Notes under the pieces: generated by a model | Database searches by the model: none | Told to the model about the DNA's origin: nothing | The model's input: only the letters and a program-made list of their open reading frames with translations | Translations under genes and position numbers: made by a program | In this document: positions 61,692 through 64,000 of the stretch, in pieces | How positions within the stretch are numbered: the first letter of the stretch is position 1 | How the letters are laid out: each line of letters starts with the position of its first letter | Source: VMCP01 sp964527775 | GTDB taxonomy: Bacteria > Bacteroidota > Bacteroidia > NS11-12g > UBA955 | NCBI GenBank assembly: GCA_964527775.1 | Contig: CAZGQS010000001.1 | Span: 248,001-312,000 of the forward strand | DNA: 64,000 nt | Reading direction: 5' to 3'

Positions 61692-64000
61692 TTAAGCCAT
61701 GACTCTTTTTTGAGCTAAGATTCTATCAATTATTGCAAATGCAAACCCTATCACCATGATAATGGTTCCAAACCAAACTAAATTTATCCATGGAAATTCA
61801 ATGACCTTAACTACAATGTAATTCTTAACTGGAGTCTTCTCCCCTGTTTGAACTACAAATGCAATTTTCTGTTTTGACGGATCTGGATCTTGAATATCAA
61901 AACTATTGATGGTCATAAAGAACCCTAATTTATCTAGTTGTACAGGTAACGATTCTAAGCCTCCGGTTTGTTCATTGATAAGAATTTCGGGATGTATGAT
62001 TTCCTTTTCATTCAATCTATCCACCTCTACTTCCAATCTTAGCGCCAATCCATTTGTACGACTAGCTTTTTCAATTCCTTTTAAACGATAAACGCATTTA
62101 CCAGAGGAACTAACCCCTTGTTGTCCTACATAGAGAGTATCTAATTTGAAGGAGCTAAACGGCTCAACCTTATCCATACCGCTTTGATAATTTACATGGG
62201 TAAATACATCTTTATGCAAATAATGCTTAGTGGAAGGCTCTGCCAATAATCCCATTTGCGGATTATTCTGGGTTTTAGGGACAAGCTTAAATGAATCTTT
62301 GGGGTTTTTAGTAGATACGAATGAAACTGTAAAGAATTCATCCAAAGAATCATAGTGAATCCCTTTTTTGGACCCCATATAAACTGCTTTATATCCAATC
62401 AAATCTACTGGTTCACCTTGATAGAGAATTTGGTTTTCTCTGTTGAATTGGATGCCTTTTTCATCGATTTTACCCGATTGATCTTGTTCTGGAGCAAGGT
62501 TTATTCCATCTTGAGACTTTGATAAAACATTCTTATTGACAGACGATACCAAAACACCAATCAATAATACGCCAAATCCAAAATGTGAGATTGATGCGCC
62601 CCAACGTAGGACTTGATTTTTTCTTTTTCTAAATAGGAATGCGAAATTCAACCCACTCAATAAGACTCCGAAGAATAAAAACAAAATGAACTGATACCCT
62701 TCAATTTCAAATCCCCATGTAAGAAGCCCAAAAACAATCACACTCATAACCATAGGCCATTTTAAGTCGCGCAATAAATCTGACCATTGGGTTTCTTTGT
62801 ATCTGAAATATTGTCCAACCGACATCAGCAACATGATGGGCATAGCCATCCAAAGTTGGATATTGTTGTAGTCTTGCGCTTGAGGTACGGCATTTTTAAA
62901 TCCGAAGAGCTTATTGAAAACAGGAATTGAAGTAGCACTAAAAACTTGAACCAGTGATAAGATAATGAATAAGGAACCTAAAAATATCCAAAATTCACGA
63001 CTCAACAAGTGTTCATCTGGGAGGTCTGTTTTTTGAGATTTATACAGATTTCTAAGATAGAGCCCGAGAACAAAAACAAACAGACCAATACCTAAGTATT
63101 TGATGACAAGCGTGTAGTTCTCTTTTATACTTGCAGGAATTATAAAAGATGTAAGAACTACAACGGCAAAGAAAACCAATATGGCGAGAGTAAATTGTAA
63201 ACGATTTTTAGAATCGACAAATGCAACAGCAGTTGAAAGTCCAATAAATCCAAATAAAAATAGAAGTAACTGTCCACTGAGACCTAAATCAGTAAACGAG
63301 TGAACGCTGGCTTCACCTAAAATTCCGCTTCTGGTTAAAAAAGTAGCGTATAGAACCAGCCAAAATGATATTTGAGTCAACAAATGTGAAGTAAATAAGT
63401 GTCTGCCCGTGTTTTTACTGATCAACAACATATGCAAAGCTGATGTCATGATTAACCATGGAAGTAATGAGGCATTCTCTACAGGATCCCAAGCCCAATA
63501 TCCACCGAAAGACAAACTTTCGTAGGCCCAAAATCCACCCATGATAATTCCTGCCCCTAAAATCCCTACGCAGGCAATGCTCCAAATGATAGCAGGATGT
63601 ATCCAAGATCTTAAATCTCTTTTCCAAAGCGCAGCCACACTATATGCAAATGGCACAATGGCCAAAGCAAATCCAAGGAACAATGTGGGAGGATGAATGA
63701 CCATCCAATAGTTCTGAAGCAACTTATTTAAGCCGTTTCCGTCTTTAAATACTTGTAAATAATTTTCTACACCAATACTTCCAAGAATGGGAATATTCAA
63801 GAATTCGGGTCGAACATCTCTTAATAAGTCAAAGGGACTGCTACCGATTTTCAAGTCACCCAAATGAAATCCTAAAAGCATTGAACCCAATGCAATTTGT
63901 CCTAGTCCAATAATTGCAATGACCGGACTCTCCCATTTCCCTGCGGTACGCCTTAAAATGAGTGCGATAATTGAATTCCAAAAAATCCACAATAAAAAGG
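61692..64000 (-). CDS. Cytochrome c biogenesis protein CcmF/CcsA-like (partial, 5' end off the right edge)
   Basis: This haem-handling membrane protein attaches haem to apocytochrome c at the outer face of the inner membrane. It is cut at the right edge; the reading has no stop before it and no valid start is seen. The tryptophan-rich WWD-type block GGYWAWDPVENASLLPWL and the histidines of VIHPPTLFLGFALAIV are present. About a dozen helices are visible to around 480 of the visible part, then a large periplasmic domain and a last helix near the C-terminus. It matches CcmF of Bacteroidota. The DUF2520 gene follows 6 nt downstream. Confidence 0.88.
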   Translation of the reverse strand, partial: FLLWIFWNSIIALILRRTAGKWESPVIAIIGLGQIALGSMLLGFHLGDLKIGSSPFDLLRDVRPEFLNIPILGSIGVENYLQVFKDGNGLNKLLQNYWMVIHPPTLFLGFALAIVPFAYSVAALWKRDLRSWIHPAIIWSIACVGILGAGIIMGGFWAYESLSFGGYWAWDPVENASLLPWLIMTSALHMLLISKNTGRHLFTSHLLTQISFWLVLYATFLTRSGILGEASVHSFTDLGLSGQLLLFLFGFIGLSTAVAFVDSKNRLQFTLAILVFFAVVVLTSFIIPASIKENYTLVIKYLGIGLFVFVLGLYLRNLYKSQKTDLPDEHLLSREFWIFLGSLFIILSLVQVFSATSIPVFNKLFGFKNAVPQAQDYNNIQLWMAMPIMLLMSVGQYFRYKETQWSDLLRDLKWPMVMSVIVFGLLTWGFEIEGYQFILFLFFGVLLSGLNFAFLFRKRKNQVLRWGASISHFGFGVLLIGVLVSSVNKNVLSKSQDGINLAPEQDQSGKIDEKGIQFNRENQILYQGEPVDLIGYKAVYMGSKKGIHYDSLDEFFTVSFVSTKNPKDSFKLVPKTQNNPQMGLLAEPSTKHYLHKDVFTHVNYQSGMDKVEPFSSFKLDTLYVGQQGVSSSGKCVYRLKGIEKASRTNGLALRLEVEVDRLNEKEIIHPEILINEQTGGLESLPVQLDKLGFFMTINSFDIQDPDPSKQKIAFVVQTGEKTPVKNYIVVKVIEFPWINLVWFGTIIMVIGFAFAIIDRILAQKRVMA

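Noticed and set aside
1..64000. Possible CRISPR array, prophage, insertion sequence or defence island
   Set aside because: No regularly spaced repeats, transposase, integrase, Cas, restriction or toxin-antitoxin genes were seen. The content is ordinary core genes throughout.

Overview
The window is an AT-rich chromosomal segment of a Bacteroidota bacterium, most likely order Flavobacteriales. The evidence is lineage-typical: a fused LpxC/FabZ gene, proteins with C-terminal type IX secretion (T9SS) sorting domains, a 14-subunit complex I with a short NuoG, a membrane pyrophosphatase, a RemB-like outer membrane protein, and promoters of the TAnnTTTG class. The genus cannot be assigned by eye. 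It is dense core genome. I see no rRNA, tRNA, CRISPR array, insertion sequence, prophage or defence island, and no gene-free stretch over 300 bases.

Layout. 1-2424 (minus): serine biosynthesis serC-serA followed by a DUF1015 gene cut by the left edge. 2469-3053 (plus): a small outer-membrane-like protein. 3050-9153 (minus): nuoI-N, reading out of an OmpA-family gene (9168-10439). 10557-15044 (plus): a T9SS-exported C25-like protein and the membrane pyrophosphatase hppA. 15115-19564 (minus): a VPS10/sortilin-like Asp-box protein and a glycosyltransferase. 19630-21834 (plus): an aminotransferase and a heptose kinase. 21848-25186 (minus): a UGM-like flavoprotein and a POT transporter. 25288-29162 (plus): lipid A genes lpxD-lpxC/fabZ-lpxA plus an ABC ATPase. 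29131-31431 (minus): an FG-GAP T9SS protein. 31512-32819 (plus): murF. 32867-39404 (minus): nuoA-H.

Right half. 39551-43756: a CxxCH-containing T9SS protein, mltG (minus), dapB and lepB. 43764-48343 (minus): a tight operon EVE-pyrR-pyrB-asparaginase-remB-like. 48471-55582 (plus): a LexA-like regulator, pdhA, a TPR membrane protein, ribH, a DUF349 protein, a methyltransferase-like protein, a YbgC-type thioesterase and a BrkB protein. 55530-57529 (minus): a DUF721 (DciA-like) protein and an APC permease. 57597-60543 (plus): a metal-associated outer membrane operon of a Cys-rich protein, an HMA-domain protein and a TonB-dependent receptor. 60540-64000 (minus): an unrecognised small gene, a DUF2520 protein and a ccmF/ccsA gene cut by the right edge.

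Most notable observations: (1) the nuo operon is split between nuoH and nuoI by 23.7 kb of unrelated core genes, in preserved order and strand; (2) TAnnTTTG or TAnnTTCG boxes recur 4-10 nt before start codons on both strands, which predicts leaderless or nearly leaderless mRNAs; (3) HppA has a C-terminal tail with 11 cysteines; (4) a gingipain-like secreted protein appears to lack the catalytic His/Cys; (5) convergent genes mostly abut or overlap, and only two clear intrinsic terminators are visible.
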